The notes below the pieces were generated by a model. That model was not told the DNA's origin and searched no databases. It saw only the letters and a program-made list of their open reading frames with translations. Both the position numbers and the translations under genes were made by a program. From Peptococcaceae bacterium (GTDB lineage Bacteria; Bacillota; Peptococcia; Peptococcales; Peptococcaceae), in assembly GCA_900759105.1 (NCBI GenBank), contig CAAETY010000147.1, positions 14,944-78,943 of the forward strand: DNA of 64,000 nt, given 5' to 3'. Of the stretch, positions 34,035 to 42,435 are shown in pieces. Every line of letters begins with the position of its first letter. Position 1 is the first letter of the stretch.

Positions 34035-35246
34035 TTATGCCAATTTTTTGTCGAGGCATGCAGCGATGGCATCGAGGAATTGTTCGGAGTTTACTGCGTG
34101 CTTGTTTTCGATGGTGGAGAGGCCCATGAGGTCTTTGGTCATGGTGCCGTTTTCGATGGTTTCGATGGTTGCTGCTTCTAAGGCATCGGCAAATTTTTGT
34201 AAGTCTTCGAGGCCGTCTTTTTCGCCACGCTTGCGGAGGGCACCGGTCCAAGCAAAGATGGTTGCCACGGAGTTGGTGGAAGTTTCTTCACCTTTGAGGT
34301 GCTTGTAGTAGTGGCGTTGTACGGTGCCGTGTGCTGCTTCGTATTCGTAGTCGCCATCTGGGCTAACGAGGACGGAGGTCATCATAGCAAGGCTGCCGAA
34401 TGCGGTTGCAACGAGGTCGCTCATGACGTCGCCATCGTAGTTTTTGCAAGCCCAGATAAAGCCACCTTCGCTACGTACAACACGTGCTACAGCGTCATCA
34501 ATGAGGGTGTAGAAGTATTCAATGCCTGCTTCGTCAAAGCGTGCTTTGTAGTCGCGGTCAAATACTTCTTGGAAGATGTCTTTGAAGCGGTGGTCGTAGA
34601 TTTTGGAGATGGTGTCCTTGGTTGCAAACCAAACGTCTTGCTTGGTGTCGAGGGCATAGGTAAATACAGCATTGGCAAAGCTTTCGATGGAAGCATCGCG
34701 GTTGTGCATCCCTTGGATAACGCCCGGTGCGCTAAAGGTGAAGATTTCTTTTTCATCGGTGCGGCCGTCTTCGTATTCTACCTTGAGGCTTGCCTTGGCA
34801 GGGCCGTCAACGCGGAGTTCGCTGTTTTTGTAAACGTCGCCGTAAGCGTGACGCGCAACGGTGATTGGTGCTTTCCAAGTGCGTACGAATGGGTGGATGC
34901 CGTCAACCAGGATTGGGGCACGGAATACGGTGCCGTCCAAGATGGCACGGATGGTGCCGTTAGGGCTCTTCCACATTTCCTTGAGATTGTATTCTTTAAC
35001 GCGTGCAGCGTTTGGGGTGATGGTCGCACATTTTACACCAACGCCGTATTTTTTGATGGCATTAGCAGCATCAACGGTTACTTGGTCGTTAGTTTGTTCG
35101 CGATATTCCAAACCGAGGTCATAGTATTCGGTCTTGAGGTCCACATAAGGGAGGATGAGCTTGTCCTTAATCCAAGCCCAAAGGATACGGGTCATTTCGT
35201 CGCCATCCATTTCGACAAGCGGCGTGGTCATTTTAATTTTTTCCAT
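34035..35246 (-). CDS. icd: NADP-dependent isocitrate dehydrogenase
   Basis: A 403-residue isocitrate dehydrogenase of the short type shared with eukaryotic cytosolic enzymes: isocitrate plus NADP+ gives 2-oxoglutarate, CO2 and NADPH. It has the N-terminal VEMDGDEMTRILWAWIKDKL, KCATITPN, SPNGTIR with phosphate-contacting Ser, and FAWTGALRKRG at the C-terminal side. Length is normal. ATG 35246 is chosen over a TTG one codon earlier; AGGAG is upstream of both. It is a single gene without citrate synthase or aconitase nearby, so it probably serves glutamate synthesis. Confidence 0.97.
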   Translation of the reverse strand: MEKIKMTTPLVEMDGDEMTRILWAWIKDKLILPYVDLKTEYYDLGLEYREQTNDQVTVDAANAIKKYGVGVKCATITPNAARVKEYNLKEMWKSPNGTIRAILDGTVFRAPILVDGIHPFVRTWKAPITVARHAYGDVYKNSELRVDGPAKASLKVEYEDGRTDEKEIFTFSAPGVIQGMHNRDASIESFANAVFTYALDTKQDVWFATKDTISKIYDHRFKDIFQEVFDRDYKARFDEAGIEYFYTLIDDAVARVVRSEGGFIWACKNYDGDVMSDLVATAFGSLAMMTSVLVSPDGDYEYEAAHGTVQRHYYKHLKGEETSTNSVATIFAWTGALRKRGEKDGLEDLQKFADALEAATIETIENGTMTKDLMGLSTIENKHAVNSEQFLDAIAACLDKKLA

Positions 35247-35433
35247 CAATGAAAGACTCCTTTATCATAGTATTAACTTCATTTTACTGTAATGGTAGGG
35301 GTTGGTGCAACTGCCAGAAAAGCACTTTTATTATTTCCGTAAGATGTTATAATTTAATTGATACCCCGCTTTTGCAATTAAGGGTAAATGAGGACGGATG
35401 ACGTGGTGTGTGACAATGACAGGAGGGTCATTG

Positions 35434-36642
35434 ATGAAAATGATAAAGAGCAAAAAATTATTGGCTGCAACCTTGGCGTTTTCCTTGATGCTGACAAGCG
35501 CACCGGCGTTTGCTATGGAACAAGAGGCGTCGGTAGAGCCATCGACAGAAACGCAAACACCGGACCAATCCGAGGCTCAAGCGCCGGAAGTGACCTTGAC
35601 CGTTCCGGCCTACAGCGATGGTCACTACGAAATGGATGGCACAATGGTTGTTAGTGGGCTCCTGCTGGTCAATAAACAATATTCCTTACCGGCGGCGTAT
35701 GCGCCAAGTCATGCCGGTGGTGCCGGTCAAAGCTCAGCCCTTTACGGCGAGGCCAATCAAGCGTTGCAGCGCTTTTTGGCAGATTGCAATGCGCAAGGCA
35801 ACAGCATGTATGTGCTCAGCGCTTACCGCAGCTATAATGTACAATCCTGGCTTTTCCAAAATTACGCAGCGATGCACGGCACCGACAAAGCCAATACATT
35901 TTCTGCACGTGCCGGTCAAAGCGAACACCAAAGCGGACTTTCTTTTGACGTGGGGGATGCTCGTTACAGCGGACACAATTTGCAAATCAGCATTGAACAA
36001 TTTCCCGGTGTGCAATGGATGATGAAGCATTGCGCCGATTATGGGTTTATCTTGCGTTTTCCTAAAGGCAAGGAAAATATTACCGGCTATCAATATGAGC
36101 CATGGCATTTCCGCTATGTGGGCGTAAAAGCGGCGCAGGAAATTAAAGCGAGTGGTTTAACCTTAGAAGAATTCATCGGTGCCGTAGGGGATCGTAAGAT
36201 TGCCCTCGGTCATAGCGATAACAATATGCACATTGACGGCGAGGGTAGCAAGGTATCCAGTTATACCATCGACCAATTGAACTATTTCCGTTTGCGCGAT
36301 TTGGCTACCATCTTAAAGGGTACCGACGTTGCCTTTGAAGTGGGCTACGATGCGGAAAAGAAATTGATTTCCATTACCAGCCACACCGATTATACCGATA
36401 ATCCAACCTTGATTCGTTTGGATCGCAACGATATTGCCGTGCCAAACACCTTGTCTGTCATGGTGGATGGGAAAATTGTGCAGCCAAAGGCCTACACGGT
36501 AGACGGCTTTACCTATTTTAAGCTTCGTGATTTGGGTGATTTATTGGGCTTTGGCGTATCTTGGGACAGCACGCTTCGCAGTATGGTGATTGATACCAAA
36601 GGAGCGCCACCAATTAAAAGCTTGATTGACGTAGAACAATGA
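35434..36642 (+). CDS. Secreted VanY-type D,D-carboxypeptidase with stalk domain
   Basis: A 402-residue exported protein fusing a peptidase M15 (VanY-like) domain to a copper amine oxidase N-terminal domain. Signal peptide 1-27 is followed by a Glu/Pro/Thr-rich spacer. The catalytic domain has metal ligands in SEHQSGLSFDVGD (about 163-175) and EPWHFRYVG (about 221-229). The C-terminal half has stalk repeats (YFRLRDLATILKG and FKLRDLGDLLGFGVSWD). It should trim peptidoglycan stem peptides outside the cell, the stalk domain perhaps holding it at the wall. AGGAGGG precedes ATG 35434. Confidence 0.9.
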   Translation: MKMIKSKKLLAATLAFSLMLTSAPAFAMEQEASVEPSTETQTPDQSEAQAPEVTLTVPAYSDGHYEMDGTMVVSGLLLVNKQYSLPAAYAPSHAGGAGQSSALYGEANQALQRFLADCNAQGNSMYVLSAYRSYNVQSWLFQNYAAMHGTDKANTFSARAGQSEHQSGLSFDVGDARYSGHNLQISIEQFPGVQWMMKHCADYGFILRFPKGKENITGYQYEPWHFRYVGVKAAQEIKASGLTLEEFIGAVGDRKIALGHSDNNMHIDGEGSKVSSYTIDQLNYFRLRDLATILKGTDVAFEVGYDAEKKLISITSHTDYTDNPTLIRLDRNDIAVPNTLSVMVDGKIVQPKAYTVDGFTYFKLRDLGDLLGFGVSWDSTLRSMVIDTKGAPPIKSLIDVEQ

Positions 36643-36704
36643 AGAAACGTCCACACGTTAGTGGATAAAAGCATACGATGTTTCAATAGAAAGGATGAAT
36701 AGAC

Positions 36705-37283
36705 TTGTTTGAACTCGAACACATTGCACAGGAGTTGGAAACCATTTTGCAAGAAATGGTGGAACGCCAAGCCCCTCAAGATGATGATATCCTTGTGATT
36801 GGCTGCTCAACCAGCGAAGTTATCGGCAAACGTATCGGCAAGGCAGGGAGTCCGGAGGTAGCGGCAGAGCTGTTCCCGGTATTGCGTCGCTTTGCAGCCG
36901 ACCATCATTTGCACCTTGCTTTTCAATGCTGTGAACACTTAAACCGCAGTCTTGTGGTGGAACGTGAAACCATGCGCCGCTTTGGATTAACTGAAGTGAG
37001 TGCGGTGCCACACTACCATGCCGGCGGTTCAATGAGTAGCCATGCCTATCGCCATATGACCAACCCGGTATTGGTAGAAGGGGTGCAAGCAGGCTATGGC
37101 CTTGATATCGGCGAAACCATGATTGGTATGCATATGCGCCCGGTAGCGGTACCAATGCGCTTGGCACATCGTAGCATTGGCGAAGCCCGTGCCAACCCTA
37201 GCTTCTCTCGCCCACGCTTGATTGGTGGGGTGCGTGCACGCTACACCTTAGAAGACGCCGACGCTTTCGGAAAAGAAGACTAA
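36705..37283 (+). CDS. TIGR01440 / DUF436 family protein (YwlG-like)
   Basis: A 192-residue protein of the family that includes Bacillus YwlG. Marks are DILVIGCSTSEVIGKRIGKAGS (about 27-48), FQCCEHLNRSLVVE, and HAGGSMSSHAYRHM. The function is unknown. The gene starts at TTG 36705, with AAAGGATG well placed and no ATG alternative. It lies 60 bases after the VanY gene and ends at a strong terminator. Confidence 0.9.
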   Translation: MFELEHIAQELETILQEMVERQAPQDDDILVIGCSTSEVIGKRIGKAGSPEVAAELFPVLRRFAADHHLHLAFQCCEHLNRSLVVERETMRRFGLTEVSAVPHYHAGGSMSSHAYRHMTNPVLVEGVQAGYGLDIGETMIGMHMRPVAVPMRLAHRSIGEARANPSFSRPRLIGGVRARYTLEDADAFGKED

Positions 37284-37285
37284 GT

Positions 37286-37332
37286 AAAATAGCCTATCCG
37301 TGCGCATATCAGCGCGGATAGGCTATTTTTTA
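37286..37332 (+). terminator. Rho-independent terminator
   Basis: AATAGCCTATCCG and CGGATAGGCTATT arms with a T tail, directly after the TIGR01440 gene. Confidence 0.9.
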
Positions 37333-37340
37333 TGGGCATG

Positions 37341-37481
37341 AAAAAAATGACGGCTTAGGAAGTGTTTTCTAAGCCGCCGCTTTTAAATGCAATATATGGG
37401 TGTGCCATCGGGTGGGTCCGATGGCAGTCACCCCAAAAGACTCTTGGCACAATTGAGTATGACTGCGTTTCTGTGTGTGTT
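37341..37481 (-). ncRNA. Candidate small structured RNA
   Basis: On the minus strand a TATAAT element (37488-37493) is followed by about 140 bases ending in a hairpin CGGCTTAG/CTAAGCCG (37351-37376) and TCATTTTTTT, a good terminator. Inside, 37398-37433 folds into a perfect 8-bp stem GCCATCGG/CCGATGGC closed by an outer GGGTG/CACCC stem. There is no gene on this strand. No known RNA family was recognised, and no good -35 box was seen. Confidence 0.35.
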
Positions 37482-37556
37482 GTATCTATTATAGAAAGGA
37501 TGCAGTTATAGGGTCTGTGAAGGATGTGCCGAGAGAAATAGGAAAATCGGATGATA

Positions 37557-37585
37557 TTGACACTATTATACGGTTTTCCTATACT
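37557..37585 (+). promoter_or_regulatory. Housekeeping-type promoter of the MerR gene
   Basis: Perfect TTGACA at 37557-37562, 17-base spacer, TATACT at 37580-37585, 60 bases before the MerR-family start codon. The -10 box overlaps an ATACTA/TAGTAT inverted repeat. Confidence 0.75.
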
Positions 37586-37600
37586 ATATTTAGTATAACC

Positions 37601-37616
37601 CGTTCACCCGTGAACG
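37601..37616. promoter_or_regulatory. Palindrome CGTTCAC-N2-GTGAACG
   Basis: Perfect 7-bp arms with two bases between, just downstream of the MerR-gene promoter. A likely operator, perhaps for self-repression. Confidence 0.5.
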
Positions 37617-37644
37617 AATCAAGATAAATTACGAGGATTATGCT

Positions 37645-38448
37645 ATGGATACCAAAAATTTATACCAAATTTCAGAGGTCGCGCATGCTTGCAATGTGTT
37701 GCGCAGTACCATTTTGCGTATGGAAGAAAAAGGTTTGCTGCATCCGTTTTATGTATCAGCGGAAAGCGGAAGGCGGTATTACGATAACTATGATATTGCC
37801 AAGATTAATCACGTTGAGTATTTCAAGGAAATGGGCATGACGACAGAAGAAATTCGAATGTATTACACATCAAGTGATGGAGAGCATGAAGTTTTGGCGC
37901 ATTTGGAGGATAAACTTTATCTTTTGCAGCGCAGTGTCGAAGAAATGCGCTTGCGTGTGAACAGAACCGAAGACATGCTGGTGCAGTTGATTGACATGCC
38001 GACAGAATATTGCTGTGTGCAGCACAGCGAAGGCCGAACCTCACTTGATGTGAAAAAAACAGTGGATGCTTTCTGTAAATCGTGCATCAAGCGTGGGGTG
38101 GTTATTGCACGGCGGCCGATGTTTGCGGTGCTCGAGAGTGATGTGTATATAACCAGAAATTTTGGCCAAGATCTATTTCCGTTTCAGGTCTGTATTCCCG
38201 TGGTACCGGAAAAGGCACCTGACGATGCGGTGGTGTTTCCGGCGTGCAAGGCATTGTCGGTCATTTATTATGGGGATTATCGCCGAAGCAACGACGCCTG
38301 GGAAAGATTGGTACAGGAGCTCAAGGCACGTGACTTGACGCCACAGGGATGGCCGCGGTCCATCGGCTTGGTAGCAGATTATTCGGGGCGAGAGCTTAAA
38401 CGCGAGCGTTGGTGTACGCGCATTGCGGTGCCGGTGAGTGAGCCTTGA
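37645..38448 (+). CDS. MerR family transcriptional regulator
   Basis: A 267-residue MerR regulator: winged helix-turn-helix at 5-75 (YQISEVAHACNVLRSTILRMEE), a long dimerisation coil (about 85-120) and a C-terminal ligand-binding domain of the GyrI-like type (about 125-265). Similar proteins (BmrR-like) sense drugs or hydrophobic compounds. Its own promoter is near-consensus, with a normal 17-base spacer rather than the stretched spacer MerR proteins usually act on, and palindromes overlap and follow the -10 box. No transporter or enzyme target is next to it. Confidence 0.9.
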   Translation: MDTKNLYQISEVAHACNVLRSTILRMEEKGLLHPFYVSAESGRRYYDNYDIAKINHVEYFKEMGMTTEEIRMYYTSSDGEHEVLAHLEDKLYLLQRSVEEMRLRVNRTEDMLVQLIDMPTEYCCVQHSEGRTSLDVKKTVDAFCKSCIKRGVVIARRPMFAVLESDVYITRNFGQDLFPFQVCIPVVPEKAPDDAVVFPACKALSVIYYGDYRRSNDAWERLVQELKARDLTPQGWPRSIGLVADYSGRELKRERWCTRIAVPVSEP

Positions 38449-38569
38449 AAAGGACAGTGCTAAAATATATTGCGTCAATGAAGAAATTGTTGTATGTCCC
38501 ACCACCTTTCTATAGTATAATGAACGAAGAAATATTACTGCATATATCATAATTTGAGGAGGAATTTAT

Positions 38570-39556
38570 ATGTCAAATTATTCGCGTAAGCTTCCACGTG
38601 CTGAACTGAAAGCGGAAGCTAAGCAAGTGTTGCGACCGAACTGGGCAACGGTTTTGCTCGTCACACTAATCTACATGATTTTCATGGGCGTGGACAGCTA
38701 TACCTATTCCCGTTATATTCCGGGAACCGAAAATGTCGCATCCTATTCTGTATCCGGTGCGGCAGGCATGTATGCGAGCTATATTGGTGAAAATATTGAT
38801 ATTGGTCGCATGCTGATTGGTGTACTCATTGCAATTGTTTCTGCTCTTTTGATTCAAGGGGTTATGGGCTATTGCTATACGGCGTTCTTTATTCGCATGG
38901 CAGAACACAAGGGCCAAAAAATAACCTTCGGGACCTTTGTGGAAGGATTTACCGATGCGGTTAAAGCCATTTTGGCATTTATTTGGCAATATATTTGGAT
39001 TGCGATTTGGGGATTAACCGCTGTTCCGGGCGTTGTTTTATTGATGATTGGCGTTTTTGGCATTGTGGTGCCACAAGAAAACAACGGTGCATTGACTGCC
39101 ATGGTGATTATTGGCATATTGCTGATCATTGCTTCAGCGGTGCTAATGACCATTGTGACCTTGCGCTACATGTTTATGTACCAAGTGATTGCTGATGGTC
39201 GTGGCAAAGTTGGCGCACGTCAATCCATGCGTTACTCCATTGCGATTGCTAAAAACAATATTTGGGATCTCTTTGTGTTGATTCTCTCTTTCTTCCCATG
39301 GTTGCTTTTGAGTGTGTGCCTTTTCGGCTTGCCGTTCTTCTATGTCTTGCCTTATATGGAAGCGACCTATGCAGTTAGCTACCAATGGCTCCGCGATGAA
39401 GCGTTCCGTGCCGGTCGCTTGGACCCTGCGGCGCTGGGCTATGTTGCACAAGCCACTGCACCGGCGGTTGAAGTGCCACAAGCAATGCAAACACCAATGG
39501 CGACTGAAACACCGCTTGCCAATGAAGAGGCGAGCGATATGAAGGAGGACGAATAA
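38570..39556 (+). CDS. DUF975 family membrane protein
   Basis: A 328-residue polytopic membrane protein of the DUF975 family. It opens with the usual RAELKAEAKQVLRPNWATVLLVTLIY and has about six hydrophobic segments; the loop with KVGARQSMRYSIAIAKNNIWDLFVLILSF is typical. The C-terminal tail is Pro/Ala/Thr-rich and cytoplasmic. The function is unknown. GGAGGAA precedes ATG 38570, and its stop overlaps the SppA start by one base, so the two are translationally coupled. Confidence 0.88.
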   Translation: MSNYSRKLPRAELKAEAKQVLRPNWATVLLVTLIYMIFMGVDSYTYSRYIPGTENVASYSVSGAAGMYASYIGENIDIGRMLIGVLIAIVSALLIQGVMGYCYTAFFIRMAEHKGQKITFGTFVEGFTDAVKAILAFIWQYIWIAIWGLTAVPGVVLLMIGVFGIVVPQENNGALTAMVIIGILLIIASAVLMTIVTLRYMFMYQVIADGRGKVGARQSMRYSIAIAKNNIWDLFVLILSFFPWLLLSVCLFGLPFFYVLPYMEATYAVSYQWLRDEAFRAGRLDPAALGYVAQATAPAVEVPQAMQTPMATETPLANEEASDMKEDE

Positions 39557-40590
39557 TGAGCGAGTCCGACAATAGTCAATACATTCGCACCGACGAAATA
39601 TCTGAGGATGTGCAGCAGTCGGTTTACAATCAACCGCCCCAAAAGAAAAAGAAACGCAGCAAATGGCTGGCGTTCTTTGTTGCAATCGGTATTTTGGTGG
39701 CATGCACAGCCATTGCCTGTGGATTATTTATAGGTGATAGCGCGCACGATGGCCCGTTTTCAAGTGGCGAAAAAAATGTTGTAATGATTGACGTCAACGG
39801 TGAAATCACTGAAGAAGGCACAACCTACAATCAAAAATTTATTTTGAATCAAATCAACGAAGCCAAAAATGACAGCGATAATGAAGCTATTTTGCTGATG
39901 TTCAATACACCGGGTGGCAGCGTTTACGAGTGTGACGAAGTACACCGTAAGCTTGTTGAATACAAAAAAGAAACCAAACGTCCGATTTACGCATATTGTG
40001 AAGGCATGTGCGCATCGGCCGGGTATTATATTGCTACCACGGCGGATACCATCTATGCCAACCGCAATAGCTTGGTTGGTTCCATCGGCGTAATCTGTGG
40101 GCAGTTTGTCGATGCAAGCGGCCTGCTCGATAAGCTCGGTGTTCATGTGACAACCGTTCACAGCGGTGCCAACAAAACCATGGGCTCCATGTATGAAGCG
40201 CCAACCGATGAACAGCTAGCCATTATGCAAGCGATTTCCGACGAAGCCTATGAGCAATTTGTGGATGTGGTTGCTACAGGGCGTGACATGAGCGTGGAAA
40301 AGGTCAAAGCCCTCGCTGACGGCCGTGTGTATTCTGCCAAGCAAGGGAAGGCCAATGGCCTGATTGACCGGATTGGCACCATCGATGATATGGATGCTCA
40401 AATTAAGAAGAATTTGGGCGATGACGTACGCTTTTATCACGAAGTATACGAACAAAGCCCCTATGCATCCCTCTTTAACAGCTTGAAGAGCTATCTCGAC
40501 ACACGCGGCATGTCCGGTGAATTGGCAAGCAGCGTCAAGACCATCGAAGGCATGCGCATCACCGAACCGATGTATCTCTATCAGCCATAA
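39556..40590 (+). CDS. sppA: Signal peptide peptidase SppA-like S49 protease
   Basis: A 344-residue single-domain S49 protease. It has one membrane helix at about 36-56, the NTPGGSVYECDEVHRKL substrate strand, nucleophile serine in CASAGYYIATTAD, and the general-base lysine in VYSAKQGKANGLIDRIG. It should cut leftover signal peptides or membrane protein fragments in the membrane. It overlaps the DUF975 gene by one base (TAATG), which suggests joint membrane work, and ends at a terminator. Confidence 0.93.
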   Translation: MSESDNSQYIRTDEISEDVQQSVYNQPPQKKKKRSKWLAFFVAIGILVACTAIACGLFIGDSAHDGPFSSGEKNVVMIDVNGEITEEGTTYNQKFILNQINEAKNDSDNEAILLMFNTPGGSVYECDEVHRKLVEYKKETKRPIYAYCEGMCASAGYYIATTADTIYANRNSLVGSIGVICGQFVDASGLLDKLGVHVTTVHSGANKTMGSMYEAPTDEQLAIMQAISDEAYEQFVDVVATGRDMSVEKVKALADGRVYSAKQGKANGLIDRIGTIDDMDAQIKKNLGDDVRFYHEVYEQSPYASLFNSLKSYLDTRGMSGELASSVKTIEGMRITEPMYLYQP

Positions 40591-40597
40591 GTTTTTA

Positions 40598-40630
40598 CGA
40601 GCCACAGCCTTGCCTGTGGCTCTTTTTCTT
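40598..40630 (+). terminator. Rho-independent terminator of sppA
   Basis: GAGCCACAG and CTGTGGCTC arms followed by TTTTT. Confidence 0.9.
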
Positions 40631-40682
40631 GACTTTGTGTGGGCTTACGCATAAAATAAAAGGAGCTATGAAGGGGCTTGTT

Positions 40683-40878
40683 GTGCCATTCTTTACAGAG
40701 AGAGCCGGTGGTCGCTGTAAACCGGTTAAAGAAGGCATGATGTTCCACCCCGGAGCGTTGGCGTAATGGCCACGGTTGGCACCGTTATCTGCTGCAAAGT
40801 GATGATGGCATATGCCGTCATAAACTGGGTGGTACCGCGGAACTTCTCCGTCCCTATGGATATAGGGACGGTTTTTTT
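40683..40878 (+). promoter_or_regulatory. T-box riboswitch, probably tRNA-Ser
   Basis: All main parts of a T-box leader are visible: AGAGAG followed by CCGGTGG-N8-AACCGG in the Stem I region (40698-40735), a specifier region, the T-box sequence CTGGGTGGTACCGCGG (40825-40840) and a terminator (40848-40878). The best specifier candidate is TCC at 40744-40746 (followed by ACCCCGGAGC), a serine codon, in agreement with serS downstream. Uncharged tRNA-Ser should turn on the operon. The exact specifier was read by eye against remembered T-box patterns. Confidence 0.9.
40848..40878 (+). terminator. T-box regulated terminator
   Basis: CCGTCCCTAT (40848-40857) pairs with ATAGGGACGG (40862-40871), then seven T residues. 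The 5' arm follows the T-box sequence closely, so the antiterminator can compete with it. Confidence 0.9.
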
Positions 40879-40898
40879 ATTTTTGAGGAGGAATAGGC

Positions 40899-42413
40899 AT
40901 GAACATCCTATTAGAGGAACAGCTTTGCGACGAAGCCATGGATGCATTAAACGCTTCGGCAGCAGAGGTCGTTGTTGACCCGAGCCTTGCTGCTGTCGGC
41001 ACTGCGGATGCGGTGATTTTGACCGGACGCAGTCCTGTCCCTGATGCCTTATATGATGAAAAATCCTTGTTGCGTGTCGTTGGCTGCTTAAATGCGAACA
41101 ATGCAAATTTTGATTTATCTCGTGCGACCCGCGCCGGGCGCATGGTATTGGTGCCGCATTATGGTGAAGCCGCATCAGTGGCGGAATATGCCATGCGCGC
41201 CATGCTCGATATGGCACGTAACCGTGCAGACGGTGCCATCGAGCTCAAGGGCAAGACCATCGGCTTTTTGGGATTTCCTCCTTTGGCCGGGGAAATTGCC
41301 CAACGTGCCAATGCCTTTGGCATGAAGGGCTTGTGCTATGACCCGGAACTCAATCGTGGTCGTGCCATGCTGCACAATGTGGAACGCACCAATTTGGTAG
41401 ATCTCTTTGTGCGTAGCGATTTTGTGCTTTTGGTGCAGCCTGCAAGCGAGTGGAGCAAGGGGATGATTGGCAAGGATGAAATTCAGCTCTTGCAAAAAGG
41501 CGCCGGGTTGATTTGTCTTACCGACCCACAAATTTTCCGCTGGGATGAATTGGTCATGGCCCTTGATTGGGAGTATCTCAGTCATTTCGCCATCGACTTG
41601 CCACAAAATCGTGCGCACTTGGCACGTGAAGTAAAAAAATACGGTGCAGTGACCGTTAGCGAAGCGGCCAATACCCGTGAAGCCCGCTTGGCCAACCAAG
41701 TGGAAATGGCACAGGATGTAGTGGCTGCCCTTCGCGGCGAACAGGTTGAAACCGCTATCAACATCACACGTGTGCATCTTGCCAACCTGCGAGAAGGCGG
41801 CGAATGGTGTAACCTCGCCCATACCTTGGGGCTCTTTATGGGACAACGCATGAAAGGCCTTGGTGGCAAATGTATCATTACCGAAAGCGGCAATGTGCCT
41901 TGCACAGAAAGTGATGCCATAGTGGCTGCGCTATTGGAAGGCATGGCCAAGGGGCTCGGTGAAACCACCATTAACCGCATCAATGCCCTGCTTTGGGCCG
42001 AAGAAAACGGTCTCAATTTAACCATCGAAAAAAAACCGGATGCAGCGGAAAGCCGTCTGCACCTTTCGGTGGAAACCAAGGAAAGCCACTTACAGGTGGC
42101 CGGTACCCGAAGCGGTGGCCAAGCGCTTATTGTGCAGGTAGATGATTATGTGGTGCATGCACAGCCACGCACCCATTTGTTGCTCGTACCGCACATCAAT
42201 CGTCCGGGCTTGGTTGGACAGATTGGGACATTGTTGGGCGAAAAAAATGTAAACATCGCAGAAATGGTGTTGGGGCACAAGCCGCAAGACCGTACCACTG
42301 CGTTAATGTGGATCCATATCGAAGAAGCGTTGGATAAATCCATCAGCGAAGAGAGCCGCAAACTCGCCAGCGTGCTCAATATGGAATATATTCATTTACC
42401 AAATCAAGATTGA
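40899..42413 (+). CDS. SerA-like ACT-domain protein, probably non-catalytic
   Basis: A 504-residue protein with the layout of long phosphoglycerate dehydrogenases: substrate and NAD-type domains (about 1-300), an intervening domain and a C-terminal ACT domain (about 428-500, LLLVPHINRPGLVGQIGTLL). The motifs are damaged. The nucleotide loop reads GFLGFPPLAG instead of GxGxxG; the catalytic Arg stretch (usually CARGG) reads CLTDPQ; and the usual catalytic His region (PHLGAST) reads VSEAANT. So oxidation of 3-phosphoglycerate is doubtful. GAGGAGGAA precedes the ATG. It is the first gene under a serine-type T-box, followed by serS 22 bases later; a serine-sensing or regulatory role is my inference. 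Confidence 0.85.
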   Translation: MNILLEEQLCDEAMDALNASAAEVVVDPSLAAVGTADAVILTGRSPVPDALYDEKSLLRVVGCLNANNANFDLSRATRAGRMVLVPHYGEAASVAEYAMRAMLDMARNRADGAIELKGKTIGFLGFPPLAGEIAQRANAFGMKGLCYDPELNRGRAMLHNVERTNLVDLFVRSDFVLLVQPASEWSKGMIGKDEIQLLQKGAGLICLTDPQIFRWDELVMALDWEYLSHFAIDLPQNRAHLAREVKKYGAVTVSEAANTREARLANQVEMAQDVVAALRGEQVETAINITRVHLANLREGGEWCNLAHTLGLFMGQRMKGLGGKCIITESGNVPCTESDAIVAALLEGMAKGLGETTINRINALLWAEENGLNLTIEKKPDAAESRLHLSVETKESHLQVAGTRSGGQALIVQVDDYVVHAQPRTHLLLVPHINRPGLVGQIGTLLGEKNVNIAEMVLGHKPQDRTTALMWIHIEEALDKSISEESRKLASVLNMEYIHLPNQD

Positions 42414-42435
42414 TTCTATTTAGGAGGGACTTTTA

